64,000 nucleotides of DNA. Origin: Typha latifolia. Its lineage: Eukaryota > Streptophyta > Magnoliopsida > Poales > Typhaceae. The position numbers and the translations under genes are program-made. Positions 13,801 to 25,300 of the stretch are shown here, in pieces. The notes under the pieces are model-generated. The model ran no database searches. It saw only the letters and a program-made list of their open reading frames with translations, and was not told the origin of the DNA. Every line of letters starts with the position of its first letter. Within the stretch, counting starts at the first letter, position 1. The stretch is taken from the NCBI GenBank assembly GCA_019914945.1, contig CM034105.1:11098001-11162000 (forward strand), in the 5' to 3' direction.

Positions 13801-16800
13801 TTTATTAAATTGCGCACTGACATCATTTTCTCTGGATTCTTTTTTATGCATCTAATTTGCCTTTTTAAGTCTTGCATCATAATTGAAGCATCCAAACTTT
13901 GAATTTATTATTTATGTGTTATAGTTTTGTCGGCATCCTAAATAAGTGCCAGAATGACTTCATACTATCAAATATGCAGGCACCACCTGGATCAGCAACC
14001 TCTAATGATCAAGCACGACAGGCCGTAAGTGTTCATCAACGTAACTTCGTATTGCTCTTTAAATCAACAGACATATTATTCTATATACTTGGTTGCTTGC
14101 TCACATTTTGTGAGCCCAAGTAATTTGAGAACCAAATTCTAGTTATAAATTAAAAGTTATACATTTTTCTTTTCTTGCTAAGTGTTTATCTAGGTAATTG
14201 CAGACCAATGGCATTTCTCAAGAAATAGTGCTAGTATGAATGCTCGGAATCATCAAATGTAGAATGTAGGCAATGAAGCACGAACACGAACACGGGGCAC
14301 GGACACCACACGATACTGACACGACAAATTTTGACAATATAAGACACAGACACGACATAGAATACGACAATATATATATATATATATTATTGATACATCT
14401 AAAGTAAAAGTTTGCAATCTAATAGTGTTAAATACATATACATCAAGCTATAAACTAATTTAAAGATAAGAATAAATTGAAAGACAATAAAAAATGTACA
14501 AAATTCTAAGAAGGCATCAAATTATCATTACAAGCCCCAAAGTACAAAACATATCTAACTGTCCAAATAACTGAGTTTCACAGAAGTTGAAAAACTAACA
14601 ATCTTATAAAATAGCAACATAAGGTAGATCGTTCATCTTCAGCTAGCTCATTGCCTTCATCAATAAATATTATAGTCTCCAAATCCGGTTTATCAATTGA
14701 GAGATTAGCAAACTCTAACATTCCTGCACCATTAAAAGAATCATAAGAATTTTCTCCAACATCTCATATCTTGGTCTCCTCTCTCAAATAATCTGGAGAC
14801 CTCTTTGATAGAAGGCGAAGATTAGTATGCACATATACTAAATCTTTAGCTCTCTGTGGAGTTATCTTGTTCTCTTTTCAATGAATGGATGAAAGAATAG
14901 GTGCTCCAGTTCCTCTTACAACTTGAAGAAGAGCAAGGTTGCCCAAGTAACCTAAGTGCTAAATTATGAAAAATAGGAGCAAAAGCACCATGAGCACCCC
15001 ACCACATGTTTGGATCAAACTCATTTCTATCTACTATCGAATCATATTGAACAAAACTTTTTGGTTGATGTGGAGAAACTAGTATACTCTTATTATACTA
15101 TTTTTCGTTAAATAACCTTTTTAAGCATTTATTTCTCATATTAGGAATTTTCAAATCCTTATGCGGTGGTACACGATTTGGATCCTCTTGAATCCATGAT
15201 GAGCTATAATACCTATTAATATAATTATCTAATTAGTCAACAATAGCAATGAAAGAACAATAAAATATTTAATCATAAGAAAGAGGACTATAGAAATTAA
15301 ATTACCCTTGGATTCAAAGAATGTGCTAAGCAATGTAGTGGTGTATTGCTTTTGTCCCATGTATCCACTAGGATCTTGTGCACCACTGAATAAAAAATAG
15401 ATTCCTTGCTTTCTTTCTTGTTTTCATGCATAAATATAAATGTCTTTATCTTTTCAATTATTGTATCTCACATTTCATATATCAAATGTAAGTATGGTTT
15501 ATTTATGTCTGCAACTCATAGCATACTGTATATAGGCTCTGTGAAGGCAAGTATATATTCAATTTTATCCCACCAAATGTCATTGAGGACTTTATGTTTG
15601 ACAAATTATGCTTTGCCAATATCATCTTCCCTATAAGAACTCCATTTATCACTGATTACCAATGATTGAAGGCCCTTCTTGATCTTCTTAAATCTTTTCA
15701 ACATTATAATCACAGAAGCAAAGTGAATCTCCACAATAGCAAACAATTTTAAGTTGATAAATTCATTAAAGATAGCCAACCTCATTAAATGTTGCATGAT
15801 GAAATTTTTTATGCACATTACATCCTCTACAATAACTAAAATCCAGCTACACTCATCTAAGACAATCTCATTTGCCTCAGTACTTTTTGCTACACATATA
15901 TTCTTCAAAGCTAGGTTGAGAGTATGAACTACACATGGAGTCCAAAAAATGTGAAAAAATCTTGCTTCAGGAAGCATCTCTGCTGCCTTACAAACAGGTG
16001 CATTATTTGTAACCACTTGGGCTACGTTATGAGGCCCAAATCACAGCCCTCAAGAACATAGGGCCACTCTTAGTTACAGCTAAAAAATTTATAAGCGGTC
16101 TCCTCTATGCATCAGTCCAACTATCACATACAATACTCAGCTCTTTCTCCTCCATGTGCTTTAAATAGGGTTTAGCAATATTTTAATATTTTTCTCTCTC
16201 TTGTTGAAGTAATGTAGTTCTCAACATATTGTAGCCAGGGGACACAAATCTAAAAATATTATTATTTGCTGCAAATTAAAAGACTCTAACATAGTGAGGG
16301 TTCCTTGCTAGATAAAAAGGCAACCCAGTTGAATAAAACATTCTTACAATCTCACAATATAATTTATTATGAGTACCATAATTAAATGACTTCTCAATAG
16401 GTGTCACTCCTATTGCTCTTTTTTTTCTTGATGTCCTTCCCATATTAAAACCTGCACCTCCAACTGAGTTACTAGAAGATGCCACTTGTCCAAATTTTGA
16501 CAAAGGAATTTGTTTAGGCATCAAATTTTTAATTCTCAACTTGGTCATATCAACAACCCTTTTCATTTCCAAAACATGTTTACTACTCACTTTTGGACAA
16601 TCTTTAATTCCATGCCCACTAATTTTCAGTAAATTAGCTTTTACTCTATAATATGATCCTTTATAGATTTGTTGACAGTAATTGCATCTAAAATTATGAT
16701 TTCCTCCACATTCTCCCAATTTCTCCATCTTAGTAACATATCTCCACAAAGGAGCATTACCATCCACAGAAGATACAGTGTTTTGACTAGGATCAACAAA

Positions 16801-18446
16801 GACTATTTTCAATATTCATTTTTCTTCAACCGCAATAAAAATATAAAACTACATTAGTAAAAAGATATGTATTAGTAGAGAAGGATGGTCATGCCGGCGG
16901 TGTACCGGCACATGGCACGAGGGTGCCGCACGGCACCCCTCCTAATGCATCGCCGCCCGCCGCTCGCCGATCGCCGCCTGTTTCATACCCTAGTCCCCGA
17001 GAGAGGAGAGATCGAGAGAGAGAGAGAGAGAGAGAGAAACAGAGAGAGAGGGAGGGAAGAGAGATCACTAGATTAGCATGAGAGAGAGAGAGAGAGAGAG
17101 AGGGAGACATAGAGAGAGAAGAACATGTCGCCCTCGCCGTGTGCAGCCTGTCGCGCTCGCTCAGCAGCTCGTCGGTTGTCGCGATCGTCGCCTTGGATTC
17201 AGCTACTTTGTTGAGGGTTTTAGAGCTTGGATTGTCGCTTAGCAGTTAGCAATGAGGTGTAAGGATGAGGATTTAGGGTTGTGTTTAGTTATTTAATATC
17301 GAGTTTGGATCCAAGTTAATATAAACTGAGCCAACCCGATCCGATAAACATTAGCCAAAATTTCGCCCGTGCCCCGCCCGTCTCCCAGCAGTGTCCCACA
17401 CGTGTCCGATTTTTTTTTATTACTTAATTATGGATACTCCAGACCCGTGTTGGACATGTGTCCCACGCAGGTCCAACGCGTGTCCGTGTCCGATATGGAC
17501 ATCTCCTCCTAGGAGACGTGTCCGTGCTTCATTGAATGTAGGTACTCTTTTCAAAGATATTTCTATCCAACAATAACTGTGCCTGTGGCATGAGGCGTGC
17601 CAACCGGCACAACCTTATCACTCATTTGCGTGCCATTGGTTAGCATTTAACATAATTTTAATAAACGTTTTAGGATATTTAGATATATTTTTGGATCTTC
17701 GGCATGCCAATTTTTGGTTTCTAATTTAAATATATATATTAAAACCTACATTATAGTATTTTATCTTTAGATTATTTTTTATAAATGACCTTTTTATTAA
17801 AGATAAAGCAATAGTCAAATACAAATATTATTGAACGCATAATATGATTGAATATATTTACTAAAACTAATAATAATGATTAAACATTCCATAATATGAT
17901 TGAATACTCCATTTTAAAGTTGATTGACGATGATTGATGGAATTTAAGGAAAAAAAATAGGATCCACAAGTCATTTGTTAAGAAAATGGCTAAAATTGAT
18001 TTGATGATAGTTGACGAAAATAGAATTTTTTTTAAATGGCACCATTTCGGCCGGAGACCGGCATAGCTCGACACAAGGTGTGCCACTAGCACACTCTGAG
18101 TCAAGTCTGTGCCACTGCCAGCATGGCAAGTGCCGGTCGACACAGGGCGTGCCGACCAGCATAGCCATCCTTGGTTCTATCAACTTATAATAAAAAAATA
18201 TTAACTTTGGAGATGCCACAGCCCACAGGTATTATAAAACAAAAAATCAAGTAGCATTATTACTGATAAATCCTCCAAACAATTTTGCATGAAAACATTA
18301 ACTTTAGCAAACTTGGATGACAGTTTAAACTTTCAACTCTTTTGCAGATGAAGAAGCGTTCTTATGCTGAATTAGACATTTTTACTAAAAGATGGCAACA
18401 TGCAGTGGTAAAGGATAAGTGTTGGACTGACCCTTATCCTGAATAA
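4838..18446 (+). CDS. DUF707 family protein, 5' partial
   Basis: The function is not established; DUF707 proteins are plant proteins, usually with an N-terminal membrane anchor, sometimes called lysine-ketoglutarate reductase trans-splicing related. Exons: 4838-4906, 5048-5149, 7998-8081, 8182-8300, 8381-8482, 9146-9262, 9404-9469, 11240-11306, 11461-11514, 11585-11674, 13980-14024, 18348-18446. Phases agree throughout and give 337 residues to a TAA. Conserved blocks in order are 'LLPEGII' (about residue 33), 'LFHYDGIVDKW' (95), 'KRFLHPNIV', 'YIFLWDEDLDVENF' (145), 'ISQPALD', 'WVEMMAPVFS' (220), 'NDLVIGWGLDYKFGYCAQ' (243) and 'GVVDSEYIVHEGIPSLGG' (268). The acidic WDED could be a metal-binding site of a glycosyltransferase-like fold (inference). 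The N-terminal anchor exon was not found between 4150 and 4837, so it is upstream or lost. Introns 2, 7, 10 and 11 are swollen by repeats. Confidence 0.88.
5797..6435 (+). mobile_element. hAT family X copy in DUF707 intron 2
   Basis: It begins 'caatgatggctgtgcta', the family X terminus. It shares with 17568 and 62257 the blocks 'ttttggatcttcg', 'attaaaacctacattatag' and 'attttatctttagatta'. Its second half matches 62600-62800 (including 'ccactgatagtattg' and 'ataggcacaccata'). The right terminus is not clear and no target duplication was found. Confidence 0.55.
6552..6646. repeat. 21-bp minisatellite
   Basis: Four full units of 21 bases (6552-6572, 6573-6593, 6594-6614, 6615-6635) and a partial fifth. 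Consensus is gcgttcgaacgcgggtggag plus t. Units 1 and 4 differ at one base, while 2 and 3 have C-to-T type changes, as expected after decay of methylated CpG. It lies in DUF707 intron 2. Confidence 0.85.
10440..10850 (+). mobile_element. 3' end of an RTE-type LINE
   Basis: Reading frames through this stretch give fragments such as 'GREGRTKPNTGQFSKK' and end at 'agagatagaatggagaaaaa' then 'ggatctatataattgac'. This is a diverged form of the 'tggaggaaaaggatccatgtagcc' tail common at the 3' end of plant RTE LINEs. It lies in DUF707 intron 7. A second such tail is at 29362. Confidence 0.5.
11764..12262. mobile_element. MITE-like element with inverted termini
   Basis: The left end reads 'ttgaccaaaatgagcctcc' and the right end, on the other strand, reads 'ttgaccaaaatggtccgc'. 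A second matching pair, 'agtccacc' and 'ggtggacc', lies about 45 bases in on each side. The interior is AT-rich and non-coding. No clear target duplication was found. Located in DUF707 intron 10. Confidence 0.6.
12484..12690 (-). pseudogene. BED zinc-finger fragment of a hAT transposase (family Z)
   Basis: 67 open codons with 'SEVWKYFKRIETKDGQGN', then 'CLQC' and 'HLMRHIKDK'. The spacing W..F, CxxC and HxxxH is that of the BED finger at the N-terminus of hAT transposases. The surrounding 12300-13480 region looks like the remains of the element, with GC-rich repeats of 'cgggcc' near 13260-13380. The catalytic domain was not recognised here. A related, more damaged piece is at 48960-49390. Confidence 0.6.
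14700..16812 (-). pseudogene. hAT transposase, broken
   Basis: From 16812 downwards the order is a BED finger ('FRCNYCQQIYKGSYYRVKAN' with a following H..C pattern), then a catalytic-domain piece (16016-15606) containing 'TPCVVHTLNLALKNI'. Further down are 'WDKSNTPLHCLAHSLNP' (about 15375-15310) and the C-terminal dimerisation region with 'WGAHGAFAPIFHNLALRLL' and 'VYVHTNLRLL' (about 15010-14800). The reading frame is interrupted between these blocks, so the protein is not made as one chain. Domain order is complete, showing that this was an autonomous element. Confidence 0.75.
16882..17110 (-). repeat. Family W repeat copy with GA tracts
   Basis: Matches 640-800 in reverse, including 'tggcacgagggtgc', 'cacccctcctaat' and 'gagagatcgaga'. 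Two GA tracts follow at about 17014-17050 and 17081-17103. Inserted inside, or carried by, the hAT element at 14271-17534. Confidence 0.6.
17568..18173 (+). mobile_element. Short non-autonomous hAT family X copy
   Basis: The right end reads 'atagccatccttg' and the left end 'caacaataactgtgcc'. The flanks 'tttctatc' (17560-17567) and 'gttctatc' (18174-18181) agree at 7 of 8 bases. The interior shares 'ttttggatcttcgg' and 'attaaaacctacattatag' with the other X copies. It starts 33 bases after the end of the hAT element at 14271, in the same intron. Confidence 0.75.
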
Positions 18447-19762
18447 CAGAACATCTATTTTCTCTTTCCTATCAGCGTCCTTTCAAATTTATATAATAGT
18501 TCAGCCCAAATCTCACAGTAGTCTGTTCAAAGTGGAAACCATGACAAACAACTCTGCAGCATATGATGAAGCCAAAAGTACGTATTTTCTATGAGGTTAC
18601 ATACCACTTATATACCAACTGGAATTTCAAGTAAGCAGATACTTGCAACTCCAATGTTTTATTAGGTGCAATTTCATTGTTCATTCTTTCTTAATCAGAC
18701 TGAGTATATTGTATCTGTACTGAGGTCACAAAGTTGTAAAGTACATTTAATATATATATGTTATTATATATACATACATATATTTTCATCACTGCTTCAA
18801 TTACATTTTACATGGATTGAGCAATCGTAATAGTTGACTTGCATAATGTTTTTTCTGTCTATCCTCTTACATTGACCAGAATTATAACTGGAAAGTACTT
18901 TGTTGAGATTAGATTTTTCTCTATTCTCAAAATTAGTTTGACTTAGTTATTTGTAATGAGCAACTCTTTCTTCTTCCTACTCATAAGGAAATTTTTGTTT
19001 ATGGAGATTTCTTCAGCAACCTGCATTGTCCAATTTTTATCTTCTGTAGATTTTTATTAGTTATTAACTTCTTTTGGATCACCGAAACTAAATAATGGGC
19101 CAACTTAAGGTCTGTTTGACATATTTTCATTTGGTCAGACAATATTAATAGAAAATCCTAAAGCACTCAAATTCATGATATAACCTTGCAGGTGAACCCT
19201 CAATCCTACAATTTATTTACAATCGTGTGGGAACTAGAAGTTAGAAAACCTAACAAACTAGTATTGTATAATTTGTACCCAAATCTGACTTGAAGTAAAA
19301 AAGATAACTCTAAAAATAAGTATCACTGTGCTCCTAGTTGCCAAGAAAGAAAAGTGTCTGAATTTTTATTGCATATAAGTTTTCTGGCACAGTTCTGAAA
19401 AGTCACTCATTGTTTCAGAAAAGAGTGCAGAGCCAAACAACAAATTTCAGAACACAATGAGAATTATCTTATAAAAAGTAACTATTTAAAATCTTCTTAT
19501 GCTGATTACTTGTAATTTGCGGGCAATACACTCATTTCCTCTCTGCAAAACTAGGAAGACAAAGCATTTCTTCCATATCTGCTACATCCAACCAAATAAG
19601 TAACCTTTTTTTTTTCTTCTTTCATTGTCCTGCAAACCAAAATCTACCTTCATGAGTCAGTCTGTGAGGAGTTAGCAACCTGACGATCAGTTTAGTGCTG
19701 AACAAGCTTTGTACGTGAGTTTTGATGTTCGTCACTTGCCATTCATGAGATATTATACAAAT
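18447..19762. other. Spacer between two convergent genes
   Basis: This 1.3-kb AT-rich spacer separates the DUF707 stop from the PIN stop. It should hold both 3' untranslated regions. No further exon, transposon terminus or RNA gene was recognised. Confidence 0.5.
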
Positions 19763-20942
19763 TTATAATCCCAGAAATACGAAGTATAGAATCGTTACAG
19801 GCAATGAGACTATCATTCCGAAGATTACCCTGTAATGAATATCAGAATAAATCGACATCTTGAAGTTAGCATTGTGCAGATTTTACTGTGTGTAAAATTG
19901 AAGCTAATTGGGAATTAACAGTTCTTTTCCTACTGTAATATTCTTTTCTTTTTGAACATTGCTCCTCTCTAACTTGAATTTTTGAAGTATAGAATACTTA
20001 CACTGTACTTAACACCTCTGGATGCAGATTGTATTCCCTTGCAAACACAAAAGGCACAATTCCTTGAGGCAGTGCAGCCTGAAAATGGATTGTTTCAGTG
20101 ACAGAACTTCAATAATCTTTCTCTTTTTATTGTTCTTTCTGAACAAGATCCTTGTTCTTACAAATAAGATTCTTGATTTTCTAATTTTTTGCATCTTTTA
20201 TATTGCTACCGATGTTTTAGTCTTACTTCTGTAAACCTCCTCTGTACATATTTTTGTGTCTGACTCCTTTTCGGGTAAATTTGCAAAACACCACCACTAA
20301 TATATTCTTCTTCTTTTTTCTAGTAAGTATCCCTAGGTGGTTTTCTTGCAAAACTGGAAAGAGAGGAAGAAAATAAGTCCATTTTTTTAGTTTTTTTTTT
20401 CTTTAAAGTGAAATACTTAGAATATTCATTGTCAATTATTAGGTCTGATCTTTTGCAAATTTGTCTAAGAACAGTAGAAGGTATCGACAAATTGGCAAAT
20501 TTGTCTAAGCAAAAGGAGTAGGCTTTTATATTTTTATAAGTAAAAAAGCCTTCTAAATTTTTATACTCACCTGAACTATTGAAACTTTCAGTGTGGTGCT
20601 TCTGATGCCAACTGCAAGAGAAGCTACTGCCATCACAGCAGGCCCAGCTGCAAACCTCATCAGCATTCCATATGTTGTCAATCTCCATCCACATGCTATA
20701 ATGCTTGGTTGCAAAGCCATGAACAGCCCTGAGTAGTTTAAAGCAGCCTATCATTCTACTTACCCAATTCCCACAAAAACCTCCAAAATTGTAGTTTTAA
20801 AATCAATTTTAGTTCTTACCTAAGCTGAACATGGCCATTCCAAGACCAGCATTTGATAAGATTGTAATTGAGTTCTCCATGATCAGAGGCTTCTTAAAAT
20901 CCCATCTATGCAATTTTGAGGAGAAAATCAAGATACCAATTA

Positions 20943-20978
<36 letters not shown>

Positions 20979-21958
20979 GAAAGTTAAAATGCTACCTGCA
21001 AGAAGCCAAAGCCCAACTCAGACCCAAGAGGCTAGCATATGTATTTGGATTCTTGATGAGCTTATACCAAACCATTCTCATGATCAAACAAACCATCCAA
21101 GATGAGTTGCTTGAAGCCACTTCCTTGTTTTTATCTTCTACTGTGTTCTGGTTACTTTTCTCATCTGGGTTCTTAATCTCTTCTTTGCTGCAGACTTTCA
21201 CAGACTGCTCACGTAGACCTGCTCATGCAAACAAAGATGTAAAAATAGAGTTGAGTAGTTTGAAATATAGTTTTCTATCTTTCACTTGACTTGCCTCCAG
21301 AATTGCAGCACCCACATTTCCAAACAAACTTGTGCAGCTCCTTTGAATCTGTTGCTGCTATGTCTATGCTCTGAAGCCTTTCTTGTTCAAGATCTGGCGA
21401 TGTCTTTGCGACGATAACATCAACCACTTCATCCTCTTTGGCTAACTGGACTGGTAGACTAGTCTTCTCCATGATGGAATTTCTCGCAGCTCGGTATTCG
21501 AAAAGAAAGAGTAGGACAGTGTACCAAATTATGCTCTGGAGAACCACTACTTGGATCATTAGGTCCTCTTGGTTGTCTCCATACATTGATTTGAGAAGAG
21601 GGATCCCCATGACAAGTGTGTTAGGGAGTGTGCAGAGTGAGAACAGAGTGATGCACCAACCTAGACTTCTCCTCTGAGAGAAACAGGCCCATAAGAAGAG
21701 CACAAGGAGGACTAGAATCTTTGAAGAGGCATCGGCTGCGATGAACAAGATGTTCATCTTGAAAGGGTTGATGCGGGAGATGAAGTCGAAGGAGAGAAGA
21801 GGGATCGCGAAGATGGCCACGAAGCGGTTGATGCCGGTGCATTGCTCTGGTGTGAAGATCTTCCACCACTTTACAGAGGCATAGGCTAAGAACATGGTAA
21901 TGTAGAGTGGAACGACTGCACTTAGGACATTGTATATGTCTCTGGGTGTAATCATCAT
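19763..21958 (-). CDS. PIN auxin efflux carrier with short central loop (PIN5/PIN8 type)
   Basis: PIN proteins move the hormone auxin (IAA) across membranes; members with a short central loop act mainly at the endoplasmic reticulum. Exons, 5' to 3': 21958-21295, 21218-20996, 20905-20820, 20728-20571, 20078-20002, 19829-19763. All phases agree and give 424 residues. The N-terminal membrane bundle covers about 1-155, with '[20 protein letters not shown]' (44-63) and '[12 protein letters not shown]' (111-122). The loop is only about 100 residues (155-258), lysine- and glutamate-rich. The C-terminal bundle has '[17 protein letters not shown]', '[14 protein letters not shown]', '[10 protein letters not shown]', '[20 protein letters not shown]' and the final '[20 protein letters not shown]'. 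The start is at the family's usual place. Intron 1 appears to use a GC donor. The short loop argues against a plasma-membrane PIN1-type protein; whether PIN5 or PIN8 is not decided. Confidence 0.92.
20945..20974. repeat. (GT)n microsatellite in PIN intron 2
   Basis: About 15 GT units in a row, 21 bases downstream (in gene direction) of the exon 2 donor. Confidence 0.95.
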
Positions 21959-22180
21959 GTAGTATTCTCTCTGAACTCTTCTGTTATGCTTCTACTGTGG
22001 TTTTAATGGAGTCTAGGATTCTTTTTGGAGCTTGGAATGATGAACTGAAGGCAAATTGGATTGGTGTAGGAGAATTGGTTCAGTGGAGATAATTGCACTA
22101 GTTGCAGTAGAATAGAAGGATATGAAATTTTACCATATTGAGATAGCAGTTGTTATAGGATTGGAAGATAACTTAGGAGT

Positions 22181-22183
<3 letters not shown>

Positions 22184-22223
<40 letters not shown>
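22184..22223. repeat. (CT)n microsatellite upstream of PIN
   Basis: About 20 CT units, 226 bases upstream of the PIN start codon; on the gene's strand it reads (GA)n. GA/CT tracts near plant transcription starts are common, so it may lie in the promoter or 5' untranslated region (inference). Confidence 0.95.
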
Positions 22224-22226
<3 letters not shown>

Positions 22227-22358
22227 GAGTAATTAGGTGGAAATAGCAATCTTAAGAACCATACGTTTAACTCTTTGAGATGTCACTTTGTATACCTGCA
22301 CAGCATTAATAGTAAGTATTACATTGCTTGTATGAAAGTATATTTCTACAACTACTTT

Positions 22359-22383
22359 GAGAGAGAGAGAGAGAGAGAGAGAG
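22359..22383. repeat. (GA)n microsatellite
   Basis: About 12 GA units, 135 bases beyond the (CT)n tract and complementary to it, so the two could pair. Confidence 0.9.
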
Positions 22384-25300
22384 TCTTTCCATGAGGACTC
22401 CTTTACCCAGATATTCTTGGGTCAAAGGTGATCATGGATACTTAGCTGACATCAGAAAGTTCCAAATCTTGTACAACAGTTAAATTAAGAAAGGTTCAAA
22501 ATTTCATAAAATGATTTGAAAATATTCAAAAATCACTCTCCAAGTTTTTAACCATCCTAGGTCTGCACACCAAACATTATATCCAAATAGATGACAATCT
22601 AGTCCATACTCCATATGAGTGCCACATAAGTGCGTCAAGAAGACATCGATTTTCTTCAATATATAAAAGTTGCTAACACTTCCAGCAGTGATTCTTGGTA
22701 CCTTTAGCAAATTAAAAGGATTGCTATTGACACAGTTGAAATGATCGTTTGACTGTTTGGATTTTTATGATCTAAAATATACTAGGCACCCCTAGAAATA
22801 TTTGCACCATTCATTCTACACCCACTTCATTCAGTTTGAAAGCATTGATGCCTCAACATATACTTCTAGAGCAGGCACAAACATATAGAATCATCTTATC
22901 CCTTCAATAAGTCACTGAGAAAGGCTAAGAGATGCTTAAAGTAACCATGTCTTGAGGTTTCAATGATCTAAAAAGATAGGGTAGAGAAAAGACACAAGAA
23001 ATACACTGCACTATCTAAGTCTGTAGACTAGTTGTAGACTAATTCTTCTGATATATAAATTAGCTACATAACTGAATTCAAACTATGTGCATATAGTACT
23101 ATGATAGAATTCATTGGTAGACAGCTTTATCTAATCCCTTTTTTAGCACTAGATTCTTGCATTGCTAGGGAGATGCTCTTCAGTCTTAGTCTCTTATTAG
23201 ACATTTGAATGCCATCACATGTCTGAGGAGAGAATAATGACAAGTCTCATCTCATGCCGGTGGTCTTCTATTCTTCTAACATACCACACCTTCCTAACCC
23301 CACTCTTTAGTCCAGTCTTTGTGGGCATCCAATAAAGAATTCAATTGAGTGCTAATTAGTCATTTTCCATTTAACTTTTTTTGTTTTGTTTTGGGAGTGT
23401 GATAATTTTTTACTTAGTATATAAGTAATTCTATTGGGATGAATACATATATATTATCTATGAGTACCTAAACTTTACTTACTCATGAGAAAGTAAGTTA
23501 TATTAACGCTGACTCGGATAACGATTTTTCTACGTGGATTAGAACAGCATCTACTCTTGTAAATAAGTTTAAAATTCACATATTTGGATATGTTAGAATT
23601 ACATTGGTAAAAGAGAGAGAGAGAGAAAAAAACTCCAAGTTGCTTGGAGTCTCACTTCTTGGCATTCATGAGTTTGCATGAAGAGGCATGCATGTGGGTG
23701 GGGGCATGCAGCACGTCGCACACCATGGGGGTGTCATAGAATGACCGCATGACCATGTAGCCATAAAGGTGAACATACCATACCAATGGGATTCTATTGG
23801 TTGAGAGAGAGAGAGAGAGAGATAGAAACATAGAATTAGTTCCTTAAGAACTTTTATCATCTATATCAACTAGCCGACTTGTATTATGATTCGTCCCTAT
23901 CACGATATTTAGTGTGATAATTATTTTGGGTGATGATTAGATTCTCTAAAAAAAAAGTCATTTCCTCATCGTGGTATAATTTAAATTTAGGTTTTGTCTC
24001 AAATCACTTTATATTTTTAATAATAAAACAAGGAAAAAAAAACAAATAAGTTTTCTCCTTTATTAAATAGCTAGATAATAACCAATAAATGACTCTCTTT
24101 TGTTAGTAATTCGATAGATTTTTCCATTAGAAAATTAACATGTGAGTGTCATTTGATTAATTTTATATTATTTTGGAACTATTTTACCCTAACTTTAGGA
24201 AAAAAGAAGAAGAAAGTATTTAATAAAATTGTCATTTGATATTTTTCATTAACGAAGTCAAAAAGACAAGAGATTTTTCATAGACGGGTCAATGTGTAAA
24301 AAAAAAAAAAAAAAAAGTGTATGCTATGAGGTTCTAATAAAATTATTCCTATATAACATTCAAATATAAATAAGAGAGTTAAGAATCTCTTGCCTCAAAG
24401 GCACTGCCCTGAAAGAAGAAGATGATCTCACATAAAGAATTCCCTGTCAACCCCTCCTCCAAGGTTCAATCGAGACTAGAGATTGTAAGCATTGGCAACA
24501 TCACAGATGTTGGCTGCTCAAATTGAAATAAAGAGCACTAGAGTTTAGGCAAAAGAGAGTTTTGGAAGGTTGAGATAAAGATTGAAGATGGTTTATTTCT
24601 TTATTTTTCATGCTTTATTTGTTGTTGTAAGGCTTCTTAAATGAGAATTTATATTTACACAGTAAGGATTACTATTGATCAAGCTATTATAAGTAAAATA
24701 ACTATAATTAACATATTTTTGCTTGTAAATATTGTTTTCATAATTAAGCTTAAAAAAGAAGAACAGATGAGTCCCCCACCAAATTCTCTGGTTGGGTATA
24801 ACTTCCCATCTATTGTGGTTTAAAAAAACCCTTTTAAAATTTTATTTCTTAAGATTACAATGAGGAGGAAACAGTAACTAAGCAATAAAGTAAGGATGGG
24901 ATACCTAATTCTTTTGGAAAAAAGATTTAAGTTTTAAGGATGTTTATATAATTGGCACAAAAAACTTCCACAATATCATAATTGTGCTCCTTTGAAAATA
25001 CCATTTTGTTAGTAGATTTTTAAAGGACTGATTTGCCCTTTAATAAGTTGCTTAAAATAGCTCAAAATTTATTTGATATTACTAAATATCATAATACAAG
25101 AAAACAATATTTTCTTAGGCAAGAGAAGTATCATTATGATAGTGTTAGTAATAATAAACATAAAATATAAACTGTTTTAAAATAAATTTCCCTATAATCA
25201 ATATTGTATTGTGAAATCAAATTTGTAAATCTTAAGGTGGAACTTTTTTATTAGTGCACTAGTATGAAAAAGTGATCTTATTGAAAGTATAATTATTTTG

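Larger units (their letters stand above)
14271..17534 (-). mobile_element. hAT transposon, nearly full length, with 8-bp target duplication
   Basis: Termini are 'caatgaagcacg' on the left and 'cgtgcttcattg' on the right, an exact 12-base inverted repeat. Both ends are followed inwards by runs of 'ggacac' or 'gtgtcc'. The flanking 8 bases 'aatgtagg' (14263-14270 and 17535-17542) are identical, as expected for hAT. The transposase is on the minus strand. A family W repeat (about 16882-17250) lies between the transposase start and the right end. The element sits in the last intron of the DUF707 gene. Confidence 0.9.
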
